Assembly: GCA_037974335.1 (NCBI GenBank)
Contig: CM075760.1
Span: forward strand, 42,102,103 to 42,166,102
Direction of reading: 5' to 3'
DNA from: Prionace glauca
Lineage: Eukaryota; Chordata; Chondrichthyes; Carcharhiniformes; Carcharhinidae
DNA: 64,000 nt
The notes under the pieces were generated by a model. That model ran no database searches and was not told the origin of the DNA. It saw only the letters and a list, made by a program, of their open reading frames with translations. The translations under genes were made by a program, and so were the position numbers. Shown in pieces: positions 42,700 to 55,409 of the stretch (positions within the stretch are counted from its first letter, which is position 1; every line of letters starts with the position of its first letter).

Positions 42700-43950
42700 A
42701 AATCCATCTATCTCTGACTTAAACATAATGATCTGTCCTCTATTTCTAAGATATCCATGGCTGATTATCTCTTTTTCTACAGTCGTTCCTTACCACTGGT
42801 ATATACTTTTGCTGAGCAGTGTCAAAGATCGCTTTGAAAGTCCTCCACTGTTCCTCAATTGTCCCACTATAAAGTTTTTGTTCCCAGTCTACCTTCACCA
42901 ATTCCTCCCTCTTCCCTTTGTCGTCTCCTTGTTTGAGCAAAAAAATAGTGGTTTTGGATTTAACCTTCTCGTGCTTCATCTGTATTTTAAATTCAACCGT
43001 AGTGAGATCACTTCTTCCAAGAGGATCCCTAACTGCAAGATCATTAATTGTTCCATCTCATTTACAGGACCAGATCTAGGATAGCTTGCTCCCTTGTAGG
43101 TTCCATTGAATACTGTTCAAGGAAGCTATTGCAGATCCATTCTATGAACGCCTCCTCGTGGCTGCCTTGACTGACCTGGTTTGACCAATTGATATTTAGA
43201 TTAAAGTCCCCCATGATAAGTGCTGTACCATTTTTACATGCATCAGTTATTTCTTCGTTTAATACTCGCCCCACTATGATGTCATTATTTGGCAGCGTAT
43301 AGACTACGCCTAGCAATGACTCTTCACTATTTCTAATCTCCACTCAAATGGATTCAATCTTTTCTCCATAAAACCTATGTTATTTCTCACTACTGCCCTG
43401 ATGTCATTCTTAAAATTCAGGTACAGCACCTCATTTACCTTTCTGTCGGTCCCTTTGAACAGCCTGAATCCCCTGGATATTTAACTCCCAGTTGTGACCA
43501 TCCTGCAACCACGCCTCTGTAATGGCCAACAAATCATACTTGTTCGCAATGGTTTGCGCTGTCAACTCACTTACCTTGTTTCGAATACTACGAGCATTCA
43601 GATAAAGTGGCTTTATACTAGTTTTTATAGTTTCTTTTTGAATTCTAACACTTCCATGAATAACATCTCCTGAGTTCTCCTTCCTCTTAACCTTGTTCCT
43701 GATTATTGACGTAGTTGGATCATTGTCCCCACATTTTGTCCTTTCTCCCTCCTTCTCGGATTCCTTACATAGGTTCCCGTCCTCCTGACTGACTGCCCAG
43801 TGTTTTCAGGGATTATCCCATTCTCCTTTTTATAATTCAGCTGGAAAATTAACAACCTCATATCCTCTGCCAGCAATCCCATATCCAAGGAGTATTGAAA
43901 GATTATCGTCAGCAAACCCACTATTTCCACTATTTCTGCCCTCAGTGATC
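42700..43950 (-). mobile_element. LINE endonuclease relic, minus strand (unit 2)
   Basis: Collinear with 21,190-22,440. Retains ALIMGDFNLNINW, GSHEEAFIEWI and PTREQAILDLVL in antisense. Broken. Confidence 0.8.
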
Positions 43951-44137
43951 ATCATATATCCCACACCAGTGAAGAAATATTTGATTGTGATATAAAATGT
44001 TTTGGATTGAAATGTGTTAACTGAACTTGTTTGTTCTGTGACTGTAATTAATGTCAGTCTCCATGGATCCCAAATGTGCCACTGGAGGGTTTCCCTTTTT
44101 CATTAATAAGGGCCTCCTTTCAGAGTGATACCCCATA

Positions 44138-44549
44138 ATGTTAGCAGCAGGATCAACTCTGGTACTGACAGGAACCAACCGTTCCAGAAAGAGGGGGAAG
44201 TACGATCGGAGTCTGAGAACAACAGACTGGAATCTTCCAACAGTGTATCAGAATCTGAGAACAAGAGGTTGGAAGCTTCCAATAATGGATCAGAATCTGA
44301 GGACAATGGATTGGAATGTTACAACAATGGATCAGAATCTCAGAACAATAGAACGGAATGTTACAACAGTGAATCAGAATCTGAGAATAAAAGATTGGAA
44401 TGTCCCACTAACGGACAGGGGTTTATCCCAGGCACTGTTATATCTTTCTGAATATAGTGATTGGCTGTCCTTAGCACTGCGGATCTACTTTATACTTCAC
44501 ATTATTCAAGCAGGTTACTATCCCACCCTGGCTATTGTTGGTGTCCCTT
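44138..44549 (+). CDS. GPR139-like GPCR, exon 1 with repeat extension (receptor D, unit 2)
   Basis: The same 412-nt architecture as in unit 1, open throughout, with a GTAAGT donor. The repeat-proximal methionine (M92 in unit 1) is threonine here (ACGGAC), so translation would have to start inside the repeat array (the last ATG is in TTMDQNL) or at 44,138. The final exon base is T instead of G, giving leucine at the splice junction (GVPLNIVTIV). The TM1 lead-in reads SLALRIYFILHIIQAGYYP. Either receptor D has an extended N-terminus, or it uses another first exon, or it has lost its start. Confidence 0.68.
44204..44413 (+). repeat. 42-bp tandem repeat, five copies (unit 2)
   Basis: Counterpart of 22,699-22,908 with the same copy number and a few base differences. 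Confidence 0.92.
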
Positions 44550-44739
44550 GTAAGTATCCCCTATCTCTTATTTATTGGGCAAACTATTTAACTTCATGTC
44601 TATTCTTGCCGTTTACTTTGTTGAAGATGGAAGCCATTGTTTTCTGTTCCCATCACAAACTCTGTTCCCGGCCCACCTGACTTCACTGCCACCCCCCAGC
44701 CCATATCGGATTTGGGATGAGCCCATACACATGATTTTA

Positions 44740-45071
44740 GGTGGCATGGTGGCAGAGTGGTTAGCAGTGTTGCCTCACAGAGCAGGGACACGTGTTCGAT
44801 TCCCAGTTTGGGTCATTGTCTGTGTGCAGATTGCATGCTCTCCCCGTGTCTGCGTGAGTCTCCTCCAGTTTCGTCCCACATTCCAAGGATATGCGTGTTA
44901 GGTACACCGGCTGTGCAAATTTCTCCCTTACTTTCCCAGGATTCGTAGGTTAGAAGGATTAGCGGGATAGATAAGAGGGGTTACTGGGATACGGCCTGGG
45001 TGGAATTCTGGGTCTGCAGACTCGATGGGCTGAATGGCCTCCTTCTGCACTGTAGGATTTTATGATTTCTA
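44740..45071 (+). mobile_element. tRNA-derived SINE, plus strand (unit 2)
   Basis: Counterpart of 23,234-23,566, near full length, same insertion site. Confidence 0.87.
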
Positions 45072-45662
45072 TCTGTAAGCCTTTTGATTTGAAGGGATTT
45101 CTGTCCCCATATTCTCTCCATCTCCAATCCAGTTCACAGCCATCTCCACCACAGTAGACATTTCCATCTCTGCATCAGACCAGCTACTGAATAAATCCTT
45201 GCCTGTATCATAGGTAAATCCCGACTAGATTATTCCACCGTTCACATAGCTCTTGTTACAATGCTGCAAAAACATCACATCATCTGAAATCCTGTTTCCC
45301 ATCCCTTAACTCTCACGGTGCTGCATTCACCCATTATCACTGTCCCACATCTGTCCCCGTTCTGGCAGAAGCTCCATTTTAATATTCTCATTATTAAGTT
45401 TGGATCCTTCCATGGTCTCACTCCACCAATTAATCTAATTTCCCTGCCCATTTCCCATATCCCTGTAAAAGGATCCCATTCAGTTACTTATCCAATTCCC
45501 TCTTTAAAGTCAATATGCTTCACTCTCTATCTCTCCCTGCCGATGGAGCCGGATTTATAATACTTAAAACCACAAAATAGTGCGGGGCATGCAGTTATTT
45601 ATTGCCTAAAATAGAATCTCTTGGACAGAAGTTTGAGAACAGGAAACAAGACGCAGGAATAA

Positions 45663-46840
45663 ATGGGCCAAAGAATCATAGAATTTACAGCATGGAGACA
45701 GGCCCTTGGCCCAAACTGCTCCACGTCGACCAAAATGTCCATCTAAGCTAACCCCATTTGCCTGTATTTGGCCCATATCCCTTTAAACATAAGAACATAA
45801 GAATTAGGAGCAGGGGTCGGCCATTTGGCCCCTTGAGCCTGCTCCGCCATTCAATGAGATCATGGCTGATCTTTTCGTGGACTCAGTTCCATTTATCCGC
45901 CCTCTCACCATAATCCTTAATTTCTTTACAGTTCAAAGATTTATCGATCCACGCCTTAAAAGCATTAAATGAGGTGGTCTCAACTGCTTTACTGATCGAG
46001 GAATTCTACCTTTCGTATCGATATATCTGTCCAAATGCCTTTTAAATTTTGTCCGTGTCCTGCCTCAACCACTTACTCTGGCAGCTCATTGCACATACGT
46101 ATCACCCTCTGTTTAAAAAAATGTTCCAAAAGTTCCCATTAATTATTTCCCCTTTTAGGTTAAACCTGTGCCGGTTAGTTCTCGAATCCCCAACCCGGGG
46201 AAAACTTTGAGTGCATTCACCCAATCCATGCCTCTCGTGATTTTATACTCATCTATAAGATCACCTCTCAGTCTCCTATGCTACAAAGAGAGAAGTCTAG
46301 TTTGTACAATCTCTCCATATAATTCAGTCTTTTGAGTCCTGGCAACATCCTTGTAAATCTCCTGTGTGCTGTCTCCAGTTTAATAACATTTTTCCTACAG
46401 CAAGGCGACCAGAACTGAACACAATACTCCAGGTGCGGTCTCACCAACACCCTGTACAACTGCAGCATGACTTCCCAATTTCTATACTCAATGCCCTGTC
46501 TGATGAAGCTCAGCATTCCAAAATCCTTCTGCACTGCCTTATCTACCTTTATACAACAGTGCACCTGAACTCCAGGATTCCTCTGTGCCAAAATATTCCC
46601 GAAGATCCTACCATTTACTATGAAAGTCGAACCTTGATTTGACTTTCCATAATGTAACGCCTCACACTTATCTGTATTGATCCCCATTTGCCATTTCTCG
46701 GTAGACTTCCCCAGATGATCAAAGTCCTGCTGCAATTTTTGATAACGTTCCGCGCTGTCGACAATAGGACCTATTTTATTGTAATTTTCTAATTTTGTAA
46801 TGTGACAAGTAGTGCACCACAGGGATCGTCGAAAAGAGGG
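45663..46840 (-). mobile_element. LINE C-terminal relic split by a nested LINE tail (unit 2)
   Basis: Collinear with 24,655-25,830, including the nested tail at about 45,785-46,015. Antisense EKWQMGINTDKCEALHYGKS and LVRPHLEYCVQFWSPC are visible. Confidence 0.84.
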
Positions 46841-47400
46841 ATCTTGGAGGTCAGATGTACTGTTCTCTGAAGGTGAAGTCACAGTTAGATAGGGCAATGA
46901 AGAAGGCTTCTGGCATGCTGGCCTTCATCGGTCAGGGCATTGATTATAGAAGTTGGGAAGTTATGTTACTGTTGCACAGGACATTGGTGAGACTGCGCCT
47001 GGAGTATTCTGCTCGCCTTGCTATCGGAAGAATGTTATTAAACTGGAGACAGTGCAGAAGACATTTACAAGGGTGTTGCCAGGACTCAAAGGACTGAGTT
47101 ATAGGGAAAGACTGGACAGGCTAGGACTTATTTCATTGGAGCGCAGGAGACTGAGGGGGATCTTGTAGAGGTGTATGCGATCATGACAGCCATGGATAGG
47201 GTAAATGCGCTTAATGTTTTTCCTAGGGATCAGTGCTGGAGCCTCGACTTTTTGCAATTTATATGAATGACTTGGATGAAGGGACTGAAGGTACGGTTGC
47301 TAAATTTGCTGACAACAATAGAGAGGAATTAAATTGTGAAGTGGATTTGAGGAGGCGACAAATTGAAGTAGATAGGTTAAATGAGTGGGAAAACTGTGGA
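46828..47400 (+). mobile_element. LINE relics, plus strand (unit 2)
   Basis: Collinear with 25,812-26,395: a late RT/C-terminal piece followed by an earlier RT piece (LFAIYMNDLDEGTEGTVAKF). Confidence 0.78.
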
Positions 47401-47615
47401 AATTGGAACCAAAAACAAAATGCTGGAAAATCTCAGCAGGTCTGGCTGTATCTGTAAGGAGAGAAAACAACTGATGTTTCATGGCCAGATAACCCTTTGG
47501 ACGCAAAACATCAGCTCTATTCGCTTCCGATAGATGCTGCCAGACTTGTTGAGATTTTTCACCATTTTCTCTTTTGATTTCAGATTCCAGCATCCGCAGT
47601 AATTTATTTTCTGCC
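47400..47615. repeat. Repeat X, palindromic copy (unit 2)
   Basis: Counterpart of 26,396-26,600; the inverted arms are preserved. Confidence 0.74.
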
Positions 47616-48345
47616 CTCAACAACTGATGAGAAATATTAATTTAGGATCTCATTCATCTTTCGTGGATCCGCACATAGATAACCTTGTTGATCCTTAACA
47701 GAGCCTATTTTCTCCCTTATTACTCTTTTATTCTTTATGTATTTGTAGAAGCTCTTTGGATTCTCCTTTGCGTCATCTACCAAAACAATTTCATGTTCCC
47801 TTTTTTCCCTCCTGATTTATGTCTTAACACCGGTCCTCCACCCCCTATAATCTTTAAGAGATTCACTTGATCCCAGCTGTCTATGTACGTCAAATGCCTC
47901 TTTCTCTTCTTGACCCTCAATATCTCGACTCATCCAGGGTTCCCTGCTTCTGCCAGGCTTGCTGTTCACTCTAAGAGGAATGTATTTACCCTGAACCCTG
48001 ATTAACACACCTTTGAAAGCATACCACTTACCAGATGTCCCTCTGCTTTCCCACAGACTTCCTCAATTAACTTTTGAAAGTTCCTGCCTGATATAATCAA
48101 AATTGGCCTTGCCCCAATTTGGAATTTTAACTTTGGGACAGACCAATCATTGTCCATAGCTATCTTAAAACCAAGAGAATTATGGCCATTGGTCCCAAAG
48201 TGATTCCCCACTCACACTTCTGTCACCTGCCCTTCCTTATTTCCCAAGCGGAGGTCAAGTTTTGCCCCCTGTCTAGTTGAGCCATCCACAAACTGAATGA
48301 GAAACTCCTCCTGAATACATTCAACAAAATACTTCAGATTAGGCT
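47616..48345 (-). mobile_element. LINE EN-RT linker relic, minus strand (unit 2)
   Basis: Collinear with 26,601-27,335; antisense GKYIPLRVNSKPGRSREPWM is visible. Confidence 0.77.
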
Positions 48346-48397
48346 CCTCACAAAGATTAAATTTAAAGGGGAAGTCATGGCAAGAGAACTCAAATCC

Positions 48398-48965
48398 ATC
48401 GTGCGAACAAAGAACAAAGATACAGCACAGAAACAGGCGTTTGGGCCCTCCAAGTTGTCACTGATCATTCTGGTGACAGAACTAAAACCCTTCCAGGGAC
48501 CATGTCCCTCTACTCCCATCCCATTCATGTATTTGCTCACACGCTCCTGAAAAGTTGCTTGCTTTTCTGCTTCCACTATCTCCCTTCGCAGTGAGTTCCA
48601 GGCACCCATCACCCTCCGTATAAAAAAAAATGCCTCTGAACTTTGTCTCTTGCACCGCAAAATATGCCCCCAGTAATTGACTCTTCGACTCTGAGAAAAA
48701 AGCTTCTCACTATCCATTCTGTCCATGTCCCTCGTAATTTTATAGACTTCTGTCAGTTCGCCTCTCAACCTGCGTCATTCGAGTGAGAACAAACTAAGTT
48801 TGGTCTCTGCTCTCCTCGTAGCAATTTCTCCCAGACAAGACAACATTCCGGTAGATCTTTTCTGTACCCTCTCCAAAGCGCCCACATCCTTCTGGCAGCG
48901 TGGCAACCAGAATTGAACACTGTCTTCCAAGTATGACTTTGCATGCTACCTGTGTTCCATATGGG
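48398..48965 (-). mobile_element. LINE 3' relic, minus strand (unit 2)
   Basis: Collinear with 27,390-27,975; slightly shorter through small deletions around 48,625. Confidence 0.8.
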
Positions 48966-49117
48966 AATGCGGGGACATAGCCAGTGCGTCGGCCTAGCAT
49001 GGGTGCATGAAGTGTCTTCAGCTGCGCTCTTTCCACAACCGTTCACTTCCTCCACTGCCAACAAACAGTGATAGCCGTGTGTGCCATCGTCAAGATGCAC
49101 CACAGGAACTCACTAAG

Positions 49118-49748
49118 GCTCTTGGAAGTTCGGGTTTCGGAACTGGAGCGGCACCTAGCGATGCTGTGGAGTATCTGCGAAGCAAGAATATCGTGGCCAC
49201 AACAATAAGAGAGGCAGTCACACCACACGGTAAGATTCCACAGACAGGAAGGGAATGGATGACAGACAGGCAGAGAAAGAGGATAACAGTCAGGCAGAGA
49301 AAGAAGAGAACAATTCCCTACTCAATAGATATACTATTTGTGATCCCTGTTGAGACGAAAGGTCTCTCAAGGGAAAACAGCAAAGCTAAGTATCATTGAA
49401 CTGGAGTCAGTTCTGCGGCAGAGTGAAATAGGAAAAATTATGGCAATGCAACAATTATGGGGGATTCATTTGTAACAGATAGTTGTTTCTGTGTCGCAAA
49501 CGAGACTCCAGTATGTTGCCTCCTTGATGCCGGAGTCAAGGATGTTTTAGAGCCGTTGCAGAATATGCTGGAGGGGGACGGTGAACAGCCAATGTTGTGG
49601 TACATATTGGTACAAATGACATCGGTAAATAAAAAGTGGTGAGGTCCTTGAAGCGGAATATAGGGAGTTCGGAAGAAAGTTGAAAAGCAGAACCGGAAAT
49701 GTGGCGATCTCAAGAATATTACCAGTGCAACGTGCTGCTCAGAATAGA
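49118..49748 (+). mobile_element. LINE ORF1 relic with esterase-like motifs (unit 2)
   Basis: Collinear with 28,120-28,745: GDSFVTD and a frame-shifted HIGTNDIGK-like block are retained. Interrupted at 49,748 by the unit 2-specific LINE. Confidence 0.72.
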
Positions 49749-50197
49749 GGCTGAATAAACTAGGCTTGTACTCGTTAGAGTTTAGAAGAATGAGGGGAGA
49801 TCTCATTGAGACGTATAAGATGATGAATGGGATGGATAGGATAGAGGTGGAGAGACTCTTCCCGCTCATAAAAGACAGTAGGACTAGGGGGCACAGCCTC
49901 AAGATAAAGGGGGGGGGGCGGTTTAGAACAGAGTTGAGGAGGAACTTCTTCACTCAAAGGGTGGTGAATCTCTGGAATTCTCTGCCCGTTGAAGTGGTGG
50001 AGGCTGCCTCGCTAAATATTTTTAAGAAACGGGTTGATGGGTTTTTGATAAGAGAAGGGATTAAGGGTTATGGGGAGAGGGCAGGAAGGTGGAGCTGAGT
50101 CACGACACATCAGCCATGATCTTATTGAACGGCGGGGCAGGCTCGAAGGGCCAGATGGCCTACTCCTGCTCCTATTTCTTATGTTCTTATGTTCTTA
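49749..50197 (+). mobile_element. LINE 3' insertion specific to unit 2
   Basis: It interrupts CAGAATAGA | TTAGCAGGATATC, which is continuous in unit 1 near 28,748. Encodes RRMRGDLIETYKMMNGMDRI and NFFTQRVVNLWNSLPVEVVE and ends in (TTCTTATG)n. Same young subfamily as the unit 1 and unit 3 insertions. Confidence 0.92.
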
Positions 50198-50339
50198 TTA
50201 GCAGGATATCTCGGATGAACTTCCAACAGAGGAAATTCTCGGAGCAGTGACTCAGTCACTTCGACTGTACTGTGGGTATTCACAGAACCCTCCAGTGACA
50301 AACTGGAGGAAGACACAGAGAATACAGTGGGATGTAGAT

Positions 50340-51150
50340 AGACTGGAAAATTGGGTGGAAAAATGGAACTTAATCCAGACAAATACGAGGTGAAGCATTT
50401 TGGTAGATCCATTTCAGGTGGGAGATACAAAATAAATGGCAGAACCATCAGGAGCATAGATACACAGAGAGGCCTGGGGGTAGATGTCCACAGATTCATT
50501 AAAGTAGAAGCCAGGTGGAAAAGGTGGTGAAGAAAGCATGTGTCAAGCTTGTCTTCACCGGACCATGCATCGAGTATAAAGATTGGCAAATTATTTTACA
50601 GTTGTATAAAACATTGGTTAGGCCTCATTTGGAATACTGCATGCAATTCTGGTTCACCACACTATCAGAAGGATGTGGAGGCTTTGGGGAGGGCGCAGAA
50701 AAAGATTTGTCAGGATGTTTCCTGATGGGGAGGGTATTAACTATGAGGAAAAATTGAAAAAAACTGGGATTGTTCTTTCTGGAAAGGAAGAAGCTGAGGG
50801 GGGACCTGATGGAAATTTATGCAATTATGTGAGGCAGAGATAGGGTGAACAGTTGGAAGCTTTTTTTTCCCCCCAGGGCTGAAGTGACAATTACAAGGAG
50901 GCACAAGTTCAAGATAAGGGGGAAAAGGTTCAGTGAAGATGTGTCGGGACGTTTTTTACACAGAGGGTGGTGGAGGCCTGGAGTGTGAGGTGGTTGAGGC
51001 CGTTAGTGAGCCACATTGATGAGTCATCTTGATAGGCATATGAACAAACAATAGAGAGTTACAAGCGGTTGGTTTATACCGGAAAATGCGATTGGCACAG
51101 GTTTGGAGGGCCGAAGAGCGTGTCCTGTGCTGTACTGTCCTTTATTTTTT
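50340..51150 (+). mobile_element. LINE RT/C-terminal relic, plus strand (unit 2)
   Basis: Collinear with 28,870-29,705; an extra frame break separates it from the unit 1 copy. Confidence 0.8.
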
Positions 51151-51169
51151 TATTTGAGATCATTTAGCA

Positions 51170-52615
51170 GAGGCAGCAGAAGAGGATTCTAATGTTCAGT
51201 GTCTCCTTCTCTGTTCCTTCCTCCTGTCAAACTGGTTTAAACTCTTCCCAATCGCACGTGTAAACCTATTCACAAGGACTTTGGCCCTAGTGTGGTTGAG
51301 GTGCAGGCCGTCGCTTTTGTACGCGTCCTAACTCACCTCGAAACGGTTCCAGAGATCTAGGAATCTAAAACCTGAACGCTTGCACCAACTCTTGAACATA
51401 AGAACATAAGAAATAGGAGCAGGAGTAGGCCATCTGGCCCTTCGAGCCTGCCCCGCCATTCAATAAGATCATGGCTGATCTGTCGTGACTCAGCTCCACC
51501 TTCCCGCCCTCTCCCCATAACCCTTAGTCCCCTCTCTTATCAAAAACCCATCAACCCGTTTCTTAAAAATATTTAGCGAGGCAGCCTCCACCACTTCAAC
51601 GGGCAGAGAATTCCAGAGATTCACCACCCTTTGAGTGAAGAAGTTCCTCCTCAACTCTGTTCTAAACCGCCCCCCCTTTATCTTGAGGCTGTGCCCCCTA
51701 GTCCTACTGTCTTTTTTGAGCGGGAACAGTCTCTCCACCTCTAAACTATCCATTCCATTCATCATCTTATACGTCTCAATGAGATCTCCCCTCATTCTTC
51801 TAAACTCTAACGAGTACAAGCCTAGTTTATTCAGCCTCTCCTCATAGCTCAATCCCCTCAACTCCGGTATCAGCCGAGTAAACCTCCTCTGCACTCCCTC
51901 CAGGGCCAAAACATCCTTGCGCAGGTGCGGCGCCCAAAACTGCACACAGTACTCCAGCTGCGGCCTCACCAATGCCCTATACAGCTGCAGCAAAACCTCC
52001 CTACTGAGTCCTATGGAGATGAAATAGGATGTTTATCTGTCCTATTTTCCTATTTCTGTACTCGTTAGCATGTGGCACTTGGAGCAATTCAGGGATTACA
52101 GCCTTCTGAGGTCCTGCTTTTTAATCCGCTGCTGAGCTCACTGTATTCTTGACGAAACGGCTCATTCTTCAGTTTGATTGTTAGATTGCTGGTACCGACA
52201 TGTACCACGCCCCCTAACTCATCACAATCCCTTTCAAGATACCCTGCAGCCATTCGTTCATATCCCTGGCCCTGGCACCAGGGAGGCAGCACACAATCCT
52301 GGAGTCATGTCTTCGGCTACGGAAATTCTGAATGCACTCATCTGAGGGACCAGCGTCCTTATCAGCATCCGAATGGAATCCCCATTAGTAACCTGGGGAG
52401 GCTCCTGCATTACCTGCCTGTTCTTTCTCGATTGTCTGGTGGTTACCCATTCCCTTCTTCCCTCCAGTGCCTTGCTCTGTGGTGTGACCACTTCTCAAAA
52501 CGGACGATCCATGTAAATCCCAGCCTCATCAATGCACCCCAACATAGTGAACTGTCGCCGAAACTCTGAAACCCTGAGCTCCAGTTTGTACCGCTGGGAG
52601 CACTTCTTGAACATG
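51170..52615 (-). mobile_element. LINE ORF1 relic, minus strand, split by a younger LINE (unit 2)
   Basis: Collinear with 29,735-30,560 except for the insertion at 51,396-52,005. The antisense PWCQGQGYERMAAGYLERDC and VVHVGTSNLT blocks lie in the right part. Confidence 0.75.
51396..52005 (-). mobile_element. LINE 3' insertion specific to unit 2, minus strand
   Basis: It splits CAACTCTTGA | GTCCTATGG, continuous in unit 1 near 29,955. About 610 bases with an open antisense frame: LVRPQLEYCVQFWAPHLRKD, RRMRGDLIETYK, NFFTQRVVNLWNSLP. The ACATAAGAACATAAG tail is at the left. Confidence 0.92.
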
Positions 52616-52631
52616 TGGTCATCTGGTCATC

Positions 52632-53285
52632 TCATAAGAACATAAGAACGTAAGAAATCGGAGCAGGAGTAGGCCATCTAGCCCTTCGAGCCTGCCCCAC
52701 CATTCAATAAGTTCATGGCTGATCTGAAGTGGATCAGTTCCACTTTTCCGCACTCTCCCCAGAACCCTTAATCCCCTGTCTATCAAAAACCTATCTACCC
52801 GTGACTTAAATATATTTAGCGAGGCAGCCTCCACCACTTCAACGGGCAGAGAATTCCAGAGATTCACCACCCTTTGAGTGAAGATGTTCCTCCTCAACTC
52901 CAATCTACACTGCCCCCCCCCCCTTATCTTGAGGCTGTGTCCTCTAATCCTGCTATCCTTTCTAAGCGGGAAGAATCTCTCTACCTCTACCCTATCCATC
53001 CCCTTCATTATCTTATACGTCTCTATAAGATCCACCCCCCCCCATCCTTCTAAATTCCAACGAGTACAGACCCAGTCTATTTAATCTCTCTTCATAGTCC
53101 AACCCCCGCATCTCCGGTATCAGCCTAGTGAACCTTCTCTGCACTCCCTCCAAGGCTAATATATCCTTCCGCAAGCGCAGCGACCAAAACTGCACACAGT
53201 ACTCCAGCTGCCGCCTCACTAGTACCCTGTACAGTTGCAGCAAAACCTCCCTACTTTGATATTCTATCCCCATCGCTATAAAGGC
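52632..53285 (-). mobile_element. LINE 3' fragment, minus strand (unit 2)
   Basis: Collinear with 30,574-31,215; poly-C runs at about 52,913 and 53,033 break the frames. Confidence 0.84.
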
Positions 53286-53439
53286 CAAATCTCAGACATT
53301 GTCAGCATCCAGGACATATGACAAGCTGCAGATTCCTTTTGGCTGTCCTCATCTGTCATGTCTTAAATGTAAAATTTACATGTAAGACCAGAACAGATCA
53401 AAATAATACTTTTCGCAATAAATAATACATTTATTTTCA

Positions 53440-53965
53440 CAGAACCACAGAATACTACAGGGCAGAAGAGGCTTTTCTGCGCAACGAGTCTCCACCGATG
53501 CATGAAAGGCCCCAACTTTCCCACCTCATCTCACTTGCCAGCACTTGACCCAGAGCCATGAATGTTATTACATACCAAGTACTCATCCAGGTACTTTTTA
53601 AATGATGTGAGGCATCCCACTTCCAGAATCCCCCAAGGCAGCACTTTCCAGACCGTCACCACCCTCTGTGTAAAATTTCTTGAAATCCCCTCTGTACCTC
53701 CCACCCTTCACTTTGAATTCGTGTCCCACATTACTAACCCTTCAACGAAAGACAACAGTTGCTCCCTATCCGTTTTGTACATACCCCTCATGATCTTGCA
53801 CACTTCATTCAGTCGCCCCTCAGTCTTCTCTGCTCTAATGAAAACAACTCAAGCCTACAACATCTCTTCATAAATTACATGTTCCATCTCAGGCAGCATC
53901 CTGGTACATCTCCTGTGCATCCACTCCAGAGCGCTCTTTTTAGGTTTAGCTATTTAAACAGTGGT
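53440..53965 (-). mobile_element. LINE relic, minus strand (unit 2)
   Basis: Collinear with 31,373-31,900. Confidence 0.68.
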
Positions 53966-54057
53966 CCTACCATCAGTTCTCATGAACTAATCAGCTTACA
54001 TTTTCCTGAGGCGTCACTCCTGGATTTTTTTCAAACTCAGCATGTTGTCTATGGTTG

Positions 54058-54830
54058 ACCCTCGCAGGTCCAAAGGTATATTAGGGCCTCGAACCTCACT
54101 GTCTACATAACTGTCCTGGTGAAGTGTGTGCCTCGCAGATCTGGTGCTCTCTGCTGCATGAATCGTATGATCCCTAAAGAAGGAAGGAGGTAATTAGGTC
54201 CATCGAGCCTGCACTGGCAACAATCACACCCAGGCCCTATTCACATAACACCAAATATTTATCATCCTAATCCCCCTGACACTGGGGTTAATTTACCATA
54301 GCTGGTCAACTTAACCCGCACATCTTTGGTCTGTGGGAGGAAAGCGGAGCACCCGGAGGAAACCCAGGCAGACACAGGGAGAACATGTAATCTTCATACA
54401 GACAATGATCTGAGGCCGGAATTTAACCCACATCCCTGGGGTTGTGAGGAAGCATTGCGAACCACTGAGCCATCATGACAACCTCAGGTGAGGGCTTCAA
54501 ACCTCACGCTTTCTATATCACTGCCTCCCTGTGAAACAAATCCCTCAAAGGTCCGATGCTGTCCACTGCCCAAAGGTGAGTGAGGGCTTTGATCCTCACA
54601 CTCTCTTCAATCACTGTCCCGGTGAAACATACCCCTCCTATCCGGTGCTTTGCCCTGCCCAAGGGTGAGTGATAGCCTTAACCCTCACACTCTCCATATC
54701 ACTGACTGGTGGAGCTCGTCTCTCACAGGTTTACTACCCTCCGCTGCCTGAGTCTGTTTGATAGCCTCAAACTGCACGCTGTCTTATGTCGCTGTCCTGG
54801 TGAATGGTAGGTGCAGGAAGGATGTTCCCA
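54058..54830. repeat. Diverged 88-base minisatellite (unit 2)
   Basis: Counterpart of 31,979-32,710. The partial fifth unit is uninterrupted here (CTGCACGCTGTCTTATGTCG…CCTGGTGAATGG), showing the state before the unit 1 SINE insertion. The older SINE is at 54,177-54,483. Confidence 0.78.
54177..54483 (-). mobile_element. tRNA-derived SINE, minus strand (unit 2)
   Basis: Counterpart of 32,100-32,403. Confidence 0.82.
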
Positions 54831-55150
54831 ATAGTGGGGGCGTCCAGAACCAGGGGCTATCATCTGAAGATACTGGGTAAACCTTTTAGGACTGAGATGA
54901 GGGGAAATTATTTCAGAGAGTGGTAAGCCTGTGGAATTCAGTACCATGGAAAGCAGTTGAGGCCAAAACATTGTGTGTTTTCGAACAGGAGTTAGACATA
55001 GCTCTTGGTGCGAAGGGGATGAAAGGAAAGAGGGAATGGCAGGATCAAGCTACTGAGTTGGATGATCAGCCATGATCATAATCAATGGAGAAGCAGGCTC
55101 AAAGAGCCGAATGGCCTACTCGTGCTCCGAGTATCTATGTTTCTATGATC
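54824..55150 (+). mobile_element. LINE 3' relic, plus strand (unit 2)
   Basis: Counterpart of 33,072-33,418, ending with a TTTCTATG tail. Confidence 0.73.
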
Positions 55151-55409
55151 AATGTCTCTGCTGAGCACCCCATCACCCTGCACTGCCAGTTACCACTATT
55201 GCCTCCTGCCCTTTCTCTCCTCCAGTTTTTGATGTTAAATATTTCCTTCCTGTGTCGCACAGACCATCCCATTGGTTGTTCCAGGTTCATTGACTTCAAT
55301 TCATCAAAAAATACATTAACACATCAGAAAATCTCAAAATCCCCTCATTCAAACTTATTTTGTTTCCGGCCTGATGTGTGAATTAATTATTTATTTCCCT
55401 TCTTTACAG

